A stretch of 64,000 bases of DNA, taken from NCBI GenBank assembly GCA_009733775.1, contig WOGZ01000061.1:62001-126000 (forward strand), given 5' to 3'. Shown here in pieces: positions 1-10,200 of this stretch. The stretch's first letter is position 1. Each line of letters starts with the position of its first letter. The DNA comes from Alectoria sarmentosa. Its lineage: Eukaryota; Ascomycota; Lecanoromycetes; Lecanorales; Parmeliaceae. The notes under the pieces are model-generated. The model was not told the origin of the DNA. It saw only the letters and a list, made by a program, of their open reading frames with translations, and did not search any database. Made by a program: the position numbers and the translations under genes.

Positions 1-413
1 ACAAGCGTGGGAGGAACGGCACGCAGGAAAGGAAGAAATTCTGCACAACAAGCTGGATCGGACGTCCATGACGCGACGCACTACTAGAGATGGTCCACAA
101 TTACATGGTAGGCTGGAAGATAGAGCTGGCGAGTGACACTGATTCGACACCGGTGCTGGAGTTACAGTGAGTAGCAGGATTGCGAGCGTACATCAGTCGT
201 GATAAAGGCTTCGAGGGTACCCATATGTCTCAGCTACAAAGCGATCCTGCACGACGGAGTCCGCAGCGGGCTACATAGGTGGTAGTATTTTGAACCATGA
301 AGCCAAGCTTAAACTTTCAGTCGGTCCAAATGCAGAGCCACATGATATACACACTTAGCAACCTTCACCTCAGCCTCTAGCGAAGAGTGTATACAGAGCG
401 TCCGAACATGATG
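1..413. other. No gene recognised at left edge
   Basis: No open frame with recognisable protein features is visible on either strand. It lies downstream of the minus-strand membrane protein gene that ends at 414 and may hold its 3' untranslated region. Confidence 0.5.
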
Positions 414-2129
414 TCAAGTGATGTGGGGCACATACGCGGACCATTTCGGGAGGTTGTAAACCTCGACCGGAGAATGGAAAAGACTGATGAAGCATTCAAC
501 CACCAAGTACACCCGAGCCCAAAGATACGCAAGCAATGCAAGTATAAAGAAGATTAGCCAGATCTTAAAGCGATATAACAGCACATGAAAGCCCTCGGTG
601 GGTTTATGCCCTACTGTTTTCGCCTTTACCAAAGTAAACATGAGCTTCTCCGCCAGCACCACTACAGTTGATGCAGCCACAAAAGTGATGACAATCATGG
701 AAGCGAACTGCCAGAGCAGCTTCTGTAGGCCCGTGGCGAATTTGGCATTCCAAGCTAAGACGTGCAGGCCTCCGTACATGATTCCGGAGACGTTGAACGC
801 TAAAAAAAGACTCCAATCGATATTCTTCGGGTCGATGTCAATAGAGGGCCAATTTCTGCTTCGGTCTGTGATCGTGGCTTGCCAGTCGTTGTCACTACGT
901 CTTAGAGAGTCTTCGGTCAGGAGGTCTTCTGCCAATTTCCACCGCCAAACGTCTTCTTGCTCCAAGACGATGTCTTCGTGTTCGTTGCGGATGCTGGTGG
1001 ATGCGAGCTCCTTCCCTTTACTCAACTTGGTTGGAGACAGTCTCATCTCCACATCCCTTGCTTTACTCTTAGCAAAGCGTGATCTCCAAGGAGACCGGTT
1101 CATTATTAATATCTTTGACAGTTGCTCCGACGCAGATGGCCTTTTCAGGTATCTTCCTGACTTTGCGGTTTTGTCAGGGCTCGGCTTGTTCCGCATCTGC
1201 CCAATGGGAGGTTGGTTGTCTCCGTCCGAACAAATACTCAGGTACCGCATTTCTGCTTCGCACTTGTTTTCCCCGCGATACGCGACTGGCAGGCCGTCTG
1301 TCGTCATCCAAAAGAAGCAAGAAGCTGCTCCGCCTCCTTCCCTTTAATTGAAATAGGTTGTTCGACATCCAGTGGCTTGTGCCACCAGAATATGTAGATA
1401 CCAATTGCGCATACGGAATGCCCGAGCGTGTTCAACTATGCAATTCAGCTCTTATTTTCTCTATATTCTGGACCCACAGAGACAGACCTCTAGAAGAGTA
1501 ATTGGGAGAGCCATAGCCATGCGGCTTATACATTGCGTTATAAACCAGCCTGCCTGTATGCATACAATTGATTTTGCGAGAGCGCCTGCCTTGCTCTTGT
1601 CTGCAATATCGTCTTCTGATATATTGGGCAAGAGTGTCGGAAAGTGCTCCGCGATATGTTGTATACCTTTCGCAGTCAAAGTCATACTCCTGCGTTGACT
1701 GGGAAGAAAGGATTCTTCACCCTCTATATCAATGACGAATCCACCCATGATGGCGAAGAAAGCATGCTTCATGCCCCATGTTTCTTCCTTGCTTTGGGAA
1801 CGCGCATCACTGTCTTGGACTCTTTTCGTAATCTTGATATTCAGATTCTTCACTCTTTTGGCTTCTCTGCGTTGGAACCAAGCGGTATACATAGCCATCT
1901 CCGGAGCCAATAGAGTCAAGATGAGCCAGCCAATTTTTCGCCAGAACTGCCTTTTAGCATACCATGGCTGTTTGGCGTTGATTGGAAGATGAAGATTCAA
2001 ATGTAGGGCGGTCCATACGCATAAAAATATTGTGACAATGCAAGATGTCAATATTTTCAGCGTGCCTCTGCGGTGTGGGTCGTCAACCCAGGAGGCAATA
2101 TCAGGGGAGTTCCCAATTATGGAGAACAT
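414..2129 (-). CDS. Fungal multipass membrane protein, frameshifted
   Basis: I recognise the general form of a large uncharacterised fungal membrane family with a start like SPDIASWVDDPHRRGTL, followed by a hydrophobic segment (VTIFLCVWTALHLN). No biochemical function is known to me. A 52-nt intron (1487-1436, donor GTCTGT, acceptor CATAG) joins TLLE to LNTLGHSVCAIGIYIFWWHK, the family's conserved WWHKPLDV region. About 35 residues later the frame hits a stop, and the C-terminal half continues one frame away (stop at 414) with further hydrophobic helices and the typical ending near YVPHIT. The break falls in a run of four A on the plus strand (1310-1313); one more base would keep the frame open. 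It could be a real inactivating mutation or an assembly error. The start at 2129 is the first ATG, but the open frame continues upstream, so an N-terminal exon may be missing. Confidence 0.7.
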
Positions 2130-2360
2130 GGCCGTGTCGCCTGGCGCAAACTGATGACGAAATGTAAATACAAAAGGAGCTGGAAAATGTTGCTATGCGA
2201 TAAAATCGTAGAAAGAGATGGACAAGCCTCTGAAGCTCGAGCCCTTAGTAAGAATTGAACGTAGCATTGTTAATGGCTCCACACCATCACTTGTGCAAGG
2301 CTAGAATTTTCTTCACAAGCTACGGCGAATCAAAAGTAAGGTACTTATGAAAATCATGAA

Positions 2361-2386
2361 TCTTAGCTTCATGCATGAAGCTAAGA
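2361..2386. repeat. Perfect 26-bp palindrome
   Basis: The two 13-base arms (left arm TCTTAGCTTCATG) are exact reverse complements with no spacer. It lies in the intergenic region upstream of the membrane protein gene. It could be a dimeric protein-binding site or a cruciform-forming sequence; no function is shown. Confidence 0.8.
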
Positions 2387-2548
2387 ACAGATGGCAAACT
2401 GAAGCCTTCCATATGGCAACCTGTCAACTTGTAGGACCAGCCGAGACCGACTATTTGAAGACAGATAAGTCCCGCACCCGCATGACAGCACGAAGAGCTC
2501 CGCGGAAGCAAGTCCTGCCGGTCGGTAAAGGACACTATTTTTCGGATG

Positions 2549-2578
2549 GGATCGATCAATCAATCAATCAATCAATCA
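2549..2578. repeat. ATCA/CAAT tetranucleotide microsatellite
   Basis: About six tandem copies of a four-base unit (ATCA or CAAT depending on phase) lie in intergenic DNA. It is a simple sequence repeat with no evident role. Confidence 0.8.
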
Positions 2579-4521
2579 CGATTTACGTTTTCTGTTGGCG
2601 ATGAGCGATTGGAACTCAGGCGACATGAGCGATGCTGAAGCAAAATGGTCTCTCTTCGCGATGGTGGGATTGGAGTGCGCGCTTGAGGTAGGAGAGGGGA
2701 GCCAGAGGATGAGTGGGAGAGAGGGTGGGAGGCAAAGCAGCTTCCCTAACGGGAAACACAACATGGCCTTGTAGGGAGGTTTCGCACTCCCTGCAAATGT
2801 CATAGATATTTTACACAAGTTTTTGTGCTTTCCGGAATCCTCACATGAGATTTTATAGGAATACAACCATATGAAATCATCATGCATATCAATCATAGCA
2901 GATTCATGGTGAAATTAGGAACTACGGAAACTGAAAGAATTTTCGAGGACGAAGCGCTTTTCATGCTGCGCAGCCGAGGCGGAAAGTAAAGCACGTGATA
3001 AACTACGCTAGACTAGGCACTGTGCGGGAACTCCCATTGGTCGGAAGTTGAAAGTGAGAACGAGGTGCGGAGGTCGCGTAATGGTCTCCCTCCACGACAA
3101 CGATTAAGTGGAGAATTGGATCATACGTAGCCATGGATTTTGCCCATGGCAATCATTGACATTGGTTTCCGAGGGAATGCCATACTACTTACGATGACGT
3201 CAAAGGGTGGATTTTCGAGCAGCTTTGTTTGGTTTCCGACCACATACGCAAGGATAAGGGGCAAGAGTCATGCACAGAAGGGATCCCAAATTTTGCAGAT
3301 ATCCACAGCAGGAAAATACTTTTTATACACTAGAGTAACAGCCGCCGGCTATCATGGCTTCATCTTCTGCGATGCATCCTGCCGCTGCGTACTTACACTA
3401 TGTCAAGTGACAAGTTATCATATCCCGACTTGACATTTTCATACCCCTTCACCAAAAATTTGGGTTGTGATGCGGGAACCTGTCAAGGTACGCAAGTATT
3501 CGACGTCTAACGCCCCCAGCTGCTGGAGCCTCTAGAAAACCCCCAAGCTGAACCAACTTTGCCGCAATACACCCCGAAGATATAATCCACAACGACATAC
3601 ATCTAGGAGTATCAAGGTCCCATATAGGCACCTCCGCGACTGCTTTGCACCCTGAATCCGACACGCGAGATACGTGTTCGCTGACGTTAACAAGGATCTT
3701 GTCGAGATCTTTCGCGATCGTTGTTGCCGTTGATCTTAAAATTGGAAAATCTCTGACGTAAAGGTATTCCACAGCAATGAGATCTTGACGTTGCGTGGAG
3801 AATTGAATGAAAATTACAGAAGCATTGCCAAATCATACCCCCTGTAGACTGCCAGTTACGCACTGATACCCCTTGGGGCTATGAAAATCTGGTTTGAGGT
3901 GTCATTTTGTAAGAAATCGACATTTTGAAGTATGAATTGTCGGATTGCTTGCTTGGATTGTCCGAGGGTTACTGACGTCCCACAACATGGGACGAACCTC
4001 CTTGGATCGAGTCAGCGTTGTGTCAGTCAAGGCCAATCTGTCGTAACGAGACAGGGTTGGGAGGTTAAAGAGCCTCTCCCGCGCGAAGCGGAACCGCAAA
4101 CAGCTGCTCTCAGATGTACATGCAAATAACCGTATTCATTCAACGTCTTTGACTCGTTGACGCTGACCACCTAATATCGGTGTTACCGTAGCTCCACGAC
4201 GTCTTAAAGTCGAAAGCTGCCGTGACATGAAGAAGATGGGAGCAGTGTCATCGTGGGTGGAAAGCTTGCCCGAGACCTCTTAATTAGTCTCAGTACTCAG
4301 ACTCTTATTTGAAGGGGTTGGTGGTAGATTGGTGGTGTGGCGGAAAAACTTGGGGTGAAATTACGACATACTCCTCATAGGGAGGCCATCAAATTTCGAC
4401 TGTTCCACCACCTCCCACAAAAGGTCTAATCACTAAGACTACTCTTAGATGGCTATCACGTCATTCTTATCTCATATCTACCCATCTACCATATCTACTC
4501 TACCAACTAATCAATGTCCGC

Positions 4522-6451
4522 TCATTCCTCTCCCCTGAACCTAACTTCTTTGTCCGAACGAAAGGGCCTCGGCGCACTCACCCACCTCGGACTGACCTCC
4601 TTATTCGCGTACTTGACCACCGGCGCCAAAATCCGCAACTTATTCCCAAACGCGGTCTTCTCAAACTCCACAAAGAAATCCTCTCTGCTGAGTAAGTCGG
4701 TTTTCTTGGCCCACGCATCATACACGACCATCAGCAACTCCTCCACATCCAAGTCTGGCGTCATACTTGCCCAATCATACTTTTCTTGTAGCTTCTCCAC
4801 AATCGCCGGCTGGTAGAGTCCGACCTCTGGAAGTAAAGAAACGGCCTGGAAGGCTGTGATGGCCACGTTACCATGATAGGAGCCGCCATGGAGTGCACGG
4901 TCCCGGATGGCGAGTAGAGTCGTTACGATGCCAACGGCGCCGGCGGATAGATCGGCGATAGGAAGGGAGGGGAGGACCCCTATGCAGTGTCAACGGTTCG
5001 CTCGCGCACGATAATATTCTTCGACTCACCAGTGCCTTCTGGGAAGCCGTACGCTTTGCCCATAACGTAGCAGCAGCCCGAAGCGGCGTCAGCGATTTGT
5101 TCCCATCCAGGTCTGTCGTACAGATCGGTAAAGTTCCAGCGATAAGGAAAGAAGCGATGAAGAATACTCACACTTCTGCATATATTCCGTCTGGTCCGAA
5201 GCAATTCTGCTCAATCAAAGTCAGATCTCGATCTCCATTACAAGGAAATGGAAACTCCACCTCATCAATATAGATAATGCCCTTCCCTCGACGTGTGGCC
5301 ATTTCAAGCAAGGCCGTAAGACCAAATCCTTTGCGCTCGAGTGCCCCTTTGCGATACCCTTGAACTATAACGTCTGCTTCTTCCAGAAGCGCCCAAAGCT
5401 GCTTTCTATCATATTCAAGATCTAGATCGAGACTGCACTCGCGTTTGCCCACCGTGAACGTGATCTGCAAACCCTACAGCATTTGGGATCAGCAACCGCT
5501 ACGGGACAAGATCTAAATGTGAAGACTCACAGAGATGTCGAGAGCATGCGGCGACATGATTCTAACAACATCCGCGCCGAATGCTCCAAGACCAGCACAC
5601 AAAGCAGGCGTTGTGATGACTCTTCCCAGCTCGACGACCTTGATCCCCGCCAGTGGGCGTTTGTCTGCCGTCTTTGAGAATGCTACAGGTGGCGTATCCG
5701 GAATATAGGTCTCTTTCTTAAAGTCGATAAGCGGATGGCGGGCAAGAGCGATTCCCATCTCAGTCTCCCTCCATGCCTTCGGTGTGAAGCAAGTAACGCC
5801 ACATAGGCCTCTTTCTCTGAAGATCATCTCCAATTCTCGGGCCTCGTACCTCTTCACCGCGGCTTGGATATGAGCATAAGCTTCATCATTGGAATTGATG
5901 CCGCGAGCCTCAGGGTCAATACCAATAGCCTCAAACACGGGCCCTGGAGCGAGCGATGTATGAATCTGGTACCATGTGTTTGGAGTCTTCGTTTTGTACA
6001 TGGCCCAGCCACGAAAGCGCAGAGGAGTGTCAAAACAACCCTTGTCGGTGACTGGCACAATGTTGTCTAATTCCCCGGACTGGATCAAATCATTTGCATC
6101 TCTACCATTGAGAGTGACAACAATAGGTGTCCCCAGCCAGAGCCCAGCATGGTCAGTATTGATTTCGAGCTGACCTGGCTTGTGTCCTCTTATCTCGGAA
6201 ATCTCTTGGCCAACGATGCCGGCCATGGCATGGAGAACCGCGCTAAGGGCTACACTTTTCACTGGTCCGGGAATGCTCGGTAAGTCCTCACCTTCGAATC
6301 TGACGTTTTCCAGTGCTTCCAGATCTTTGGTGAAGCCAGGCGTGATGCCCGCCAGCCACTCAAGAAGTCTGGCGCATTCTTGAGGTACTGGCGTGAATGA
6401 CTTGTCTACAGATGTTCCTGGGCCGTACATGTCTCCTACAGTTGAAGTCAT
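4522..6451 (-). CDS. CoA-transferase family III (CaiB/BaiF) protein
   Basis: The predicted protein has 587 residues in four exons: 6451-5531, 5473-5172, 5112-5030 and 4979-4522. The three introns are 57, 59 and 50 nt, each with a GTGAGT donor, and the spliced length is divisible by three. Family III features are visible: an N-terminal half that includes AGIKVVELGRVITTPALCAG, then ALLEEADVIVQGYRKGALERKG, and then GPDGIYAEVPGWEQIADAASG. This family moves CoA between carboxylic acids or racemises 2-methylacyl-CoAs. Fungal members of this length carry two related lobes. The substrate cannot be told from sequence and there is no metabolic gene next to it. The start is the ATG of MTSTVGDMYG. The family call is firm; the reaction is open. 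Confidence 0.9.
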
Positions 6452-7858
6452 GGTATTGGACAGCCGATAATCCTAGCTGTCCCAAGAGAATAGGAGCATG
6501 AGGAGCAGCCGTGGTTGTCCAAAAGAACAGAATCCAGGTTGAGGGATATATAGGTTGGGTCAATTCTCCTCTCCAGGCTCCCCTGGAGGACGTCTTATGT
6601 ATCATACTAATTCAAGTGGCTGGCTGACAAGGTGGCTGCGAGGAGACTGGACCAAACAAAAATCTTGTCCTCCCCAATCAATAAGAAATGTCTTGCGGAG
6701 AAGCTGGCCTCCTATTTCTTGGCTGAACTTTGAAGCCTCCTAAGAAATCTATGGCTGAACATCGGACTAGGGTTACGATCGGCGCCGACCCTAATCCTAT
6801 TAGAATCACGGCTTTCAGCCCTGAAAATGCTCAATGCAAGTAATTCCTAAGCTTGTAAAGACAACTCAAAAACCAGAATGCAGGCACATAAAAAGCTTAC
6901 CAATTCTGATGAACCAGCATCGAAGGAAGGGGCGTGTCGTTGTTTAATCAGGAATTCATTTTGTAGAAGATTTGATTCGGTCGATACTTGGTATAGTAAA
7001 CTATACTAGTCGTAGCCTTGCAACGTACGACTGCTGTCCACAGACTGAATTTGGGAGGAAATGATAACCCCACTCGCTAACCACATATGGTAGCTTTTAT
7101 CGAGAGGCTCGCGACTTACTGAAACGGAGACGTCACAAACAAGTCGAATACGAGGTTCGCTGCGGAGATGCAGTTGGATGCGCTCGATGCGCAAGAAAGA
7201 TTCTGGCATGTACTAGTACGGAGGAGGCCTGCGCCAAAACTCATGCACCTGCCAAGACGCCAAGACTGAGTAGCTTGATATCGCACCATCGGAAGGTGAC
7301 CCTGTAGCAGGTGAACTTCGAAATATCTCTGAAGGGCGCATGGACTGAATTCAAAGAATCTCAATCGGCCATAATTGGGCAACGGGACTCTCAGACTGGG
7401 CTTACTTTAGGTCAGGCACTGTTCCAAAGCAGATCCAAGTGCATTCTATGTCTAGGCAACTTTTCAGGCAGGGTATTATCCGATATCTTGGCGCTAGACC
7501 TCTTGGAGGGAGCCTTGGCAGGTGCAGCAGCGCGGGTGCACGACGTTTGGTATCGACTGCCGACCTTTTCAAAATGAATTTTTTTTGAGAACAATTTCCT
7601 GCCAGTCTGTATTACTATTACTATATAGGTCCCTACAGTTCAATATATGCGCGCCACGGCGCTCAAGAACTTGTTCTAGGGTCCCCCACTGCAGGGCTGA
7701 CTGCTTAAGGTACCTTAGGGCTAGGGCTTTACTAGCGCTATTCAGGACGACCTCGTGTGTAGAATCATTTGGGCTATGATATGCCAAGCCGCAATGAAGC
7801 GGCGAGTAAATGAATGTCCAATGTCGAATAACAAAGCCTTCCAGTTTTATCGAGCGAC
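6452..7858. other. Intergenic, possible regulator relic inside
   Basis: No intact gene is seen between the CoA-transferase start and polymerase kappa, which are divergent and could share regulatory DNA here. The only protein-like trace is a zinc-cluster half-motif at 7119-7307, listed separately. Confidence 0.5.
7119..7307 (+). pseudogene. Possible remnant of a Zn2Cys6 regulator
   Basis: The plus-strand frame reads KRRRHKQ, then VRCGDAVGCARCARKILACT, ending at a stop at 7305-7307. The cysteine spacing C-x5-C-x2-C-x6-C matches the second half of a fungal Zn2Cys6 DNA-binding motif, and the basic run before it resembles the linker after the first cysteine pair. I find no convincing first CxxC and no downstream regulator domain in frame. 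It may be a decayed gene or a chance match. It lies beside the CoA-transferase gene, where a pathway regulator would not be surprising. Confidence 0.3.
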
Positions 7859-9917
7859 ATGACCACTAATGGCCAATGCCCATCATCAGAATTTCGCGAG
7901 GCCGTCGTCAGCGAACATGACACTCTCAAGTATCATCTCTTGGGACCATCCCTCACGAAGGCGGGGCAGGACACAGTCGATCAGCAGAAGGTTATTGTGG
8001 ACGGTTCCCACGATTGACTTGGGGATTATATACTGACAGCTATGCTAGGTTTCAGAGATAATATACAATGCCTCCAAAGGCTCCAAGTATTTCAATAACG
8101 AGGAGTACAAAGACAAGAACCTCACACAGAAGATCGAGAAGATCCTAGCCCGCAAACGGCAGCTGGAGCGTGTCGACCTGGCTTCAGACCTCCGGCGAGC
8201 TGATGAATACATTGAGGAGCTTGAACTATCTCGAGATCTAAGTCAGACGGTCGTTCATATCGACTGTGATGCATTCTATGCGGCGGTTGAAGAGCTGGAC
8301 AGGCCAGAACTCAAGCATGTACCTATGGCTGTAGGAAAAGGTGTCCTTACAACATGCAACTACCACGCAAGGAAATTCGGCTGTCGGAGTGGTATGGCAG
8401 GTTTTGTGGCCATGAAGCTCTGCCCAGACCTCGTCTGCCTACCTCTGAACTTCGAGAAGTACACGGCGAAGGCGCAGGAAGTAAGAGAGATATTGGTGGA
8501 ATACGACCCGCGTTTTGAGAGCGCCAGCATCGACGAGGCCTACCTCAACATCACACAGTACTGTGAGGAGAAGTACATGGATCCTGAAGATGCCGTCTCG
8601 CAGCTGCGGGATGAGGTCGCCGAGAGGACGAAAATCACCATATCCGCAGGCATCGCCGCCAATGCAAAAATCGCCAAGATTGCCTCCAACCGAAACAAGC
8701 CAAATGGGCAGTTCAAAGTCGCCAATGACAGAACCACCATCCTCGCCTTCATGCGTGATCTCCCAACCCGCAAAGTCAATGGTATTGGCCGAGTGTTCGA
8801 GCGCGAGCTCGATGCCATTGGCGTGAAGACTTGTGGGGACCTCTACTCACAGCGTGCCTACCTCTCCAAGCTCTTTGGAGAGAAAGCGTTCCAATTCCTT
8901 ATGCAATGCCATCTCGGTCTCGGACGTACAAAGGTTCAGCCTGCAGAAGAATACGAAAGGAAAAGCGTAGGCACAGAAAGCACGTTTCATGATATGAGCG
9001 ATAAGACTGAACTACGAGAAAAGCTTCGATGGATTGCGGAGGAGTTGGAGAAAGATCTCACTCGCACACAATTCAAAGGCAGGACGCTAGTCCTGAAGGT
9101 GAAGCTCCACACGTATGAGGTCCTCACTCGGCAGGTCATTCCTCCAAAGGCTGTCAGAACTGCGGATGATCTGTACACATACTCATTACCAATGTTAGCA
9201 AAGCATGAGAAGGAGATACCCGGCATGAAGCTTCGGCTTATGGGCCTCAGATGCACGCACCTGGTCAGCACTAAGAAAAGCGGAATCGACTTCTTCGGCA
9301 TGCGACAACCATCGGCTGTAGATGGCGAACCAAGTCTCATAAACACAAAGGTGGACAATGATGGCGAATGGGAAATTTGGCCGGAAGCAGAGTTCGAAGA
9401 GGCCGCCAGACAGGAACGCCAGGACGAAATGAACGAGCTCGAGCAACTCAGCCAAGAGCAAGGTTCGAATGAATCGGATCCTCTTACAGCAGAAGAGCAG
9501 CTCGAAGAAGCGAACAGACGCCACAAGCACGGCCGCGAGATTCTACCCAACCCCGATCCCACATACCGGGGCCCAAACAGCTCCGTCGGCTTCCAAAAGC
9601 CAGCTACAAATCACGTCGCGCCAGCCAAGGAAGAGCCATTCTGGCCCTGCCCGATCTGCGCTCGGCCGCAGTCCACCAACGATAAAGACTTCAACGACCA
9701 CATTGATTTCTGTCTTTCGAAACAGACCATCAAAGAGGCTGCGAGGGACACCTCGCCTTCGCCGCCAGCTTTAGACAAACCGGTTCTCGATGTTCGCGGC
9801 AAGGAAAATGGTCATAGCGGTGGGAATGGCAGGGGCAGGCCAAAGGGAAAGCGGAAAAACGAGGCGGTGGGTGAGAGGGGGAACAAGAGGCTGTTCTTTG
9901 GGGTGCAGGGGAGTTAA
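7859..9917 (+). CDS. DNA polymerase kappa (Y-family, DinB type)
   Basis: This is a translesion DNA polymerase of 666 residues, acting in the nucleus to bypass lesions. Exon 1 is 7859-7990 and exon 2 is 8049-9917, with a 58-nt phase-0 intron between them. The first catalytic carboxylates are in VVHIDCDAFYAAVEEL (Asp116, Asp118). The second motif is SASIDEAY (Asp206, Glu207). SAGIAANAKIAKIASNRNKP follows, then the little-finger domain. A C-terminal zinc finger of UBZ4 type (CPICARP, then HIDFC, around residues 575-600) should bind ubiquitinated PCNA. The N-terminal extension before the first motif, rich in charged helix, is typical of kappa rather than eta or iota. The spliced ATG at 7859 is needed because no Met lies between the intron and the first catalytic motif. 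Confidence 0.95.
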
Positions 9918-10200
9918 ACAAGATATATGGATCAATATCATGGCATAGCGATGGAAGTATGGGGTCAATCAAGGAAATCTCTCCATGGCAATGGAGCTCG
10001 ACAGGGGGGAAGGTACCCAGGATAGTCGATATACCCCTACAGCAAGGCTGTAGAAAAAAAACATGCATTAACCGCATCTCGCCATAGCAACAATACAAAA
10101 GTTGCGCCTCAGAGAGCGCAAATCCATAACACCGAACTGAAGACACGTCACGCCATCAAGACCCAACAAGCATCCTCGACCCTAATCAGCCACTTATCTC
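9918..10200. terminator. Shared 3' region of convergent genes
   Basis: Polymerase kappa (plus) and kinesin-5 (minus) converge on this 283-bp gap. It should hold both polyadenylation regions. No specific signal could be assigned with confidence. Confidence 0.4.

Larger units (their letters stand above)
2130..4521. other. Intergenic, 2.4 kb, no supported gene
   Basis: Several open frames exist on both strands, but none shows a recognisable domain, start context or intron structure. It contains a 26-bp perfect palindrome (2361-2386) and a short CAAT tetranucleotide run near 2552-2577, listed separately. Confidence 0.5.

Noticed and set aside
598..1347. Long plus-strand open frame of 249 codons
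   Set aside because: It is antisense to the membrane protein gene, whose family features lie on the minus strand; the plus-strand product has no recognisable content.
3449..3772. Minus-strand open frame of 107 codons in the 2.1-4.5 kb gap
   Set aside because: No known domain, no intron partner and no similar frame nearby; treated as chance.
8987..9562. Minus-strand open frame of 191 codons
   Set aside because: It is a shadow of DNA polymerase kappa on the plus strand.
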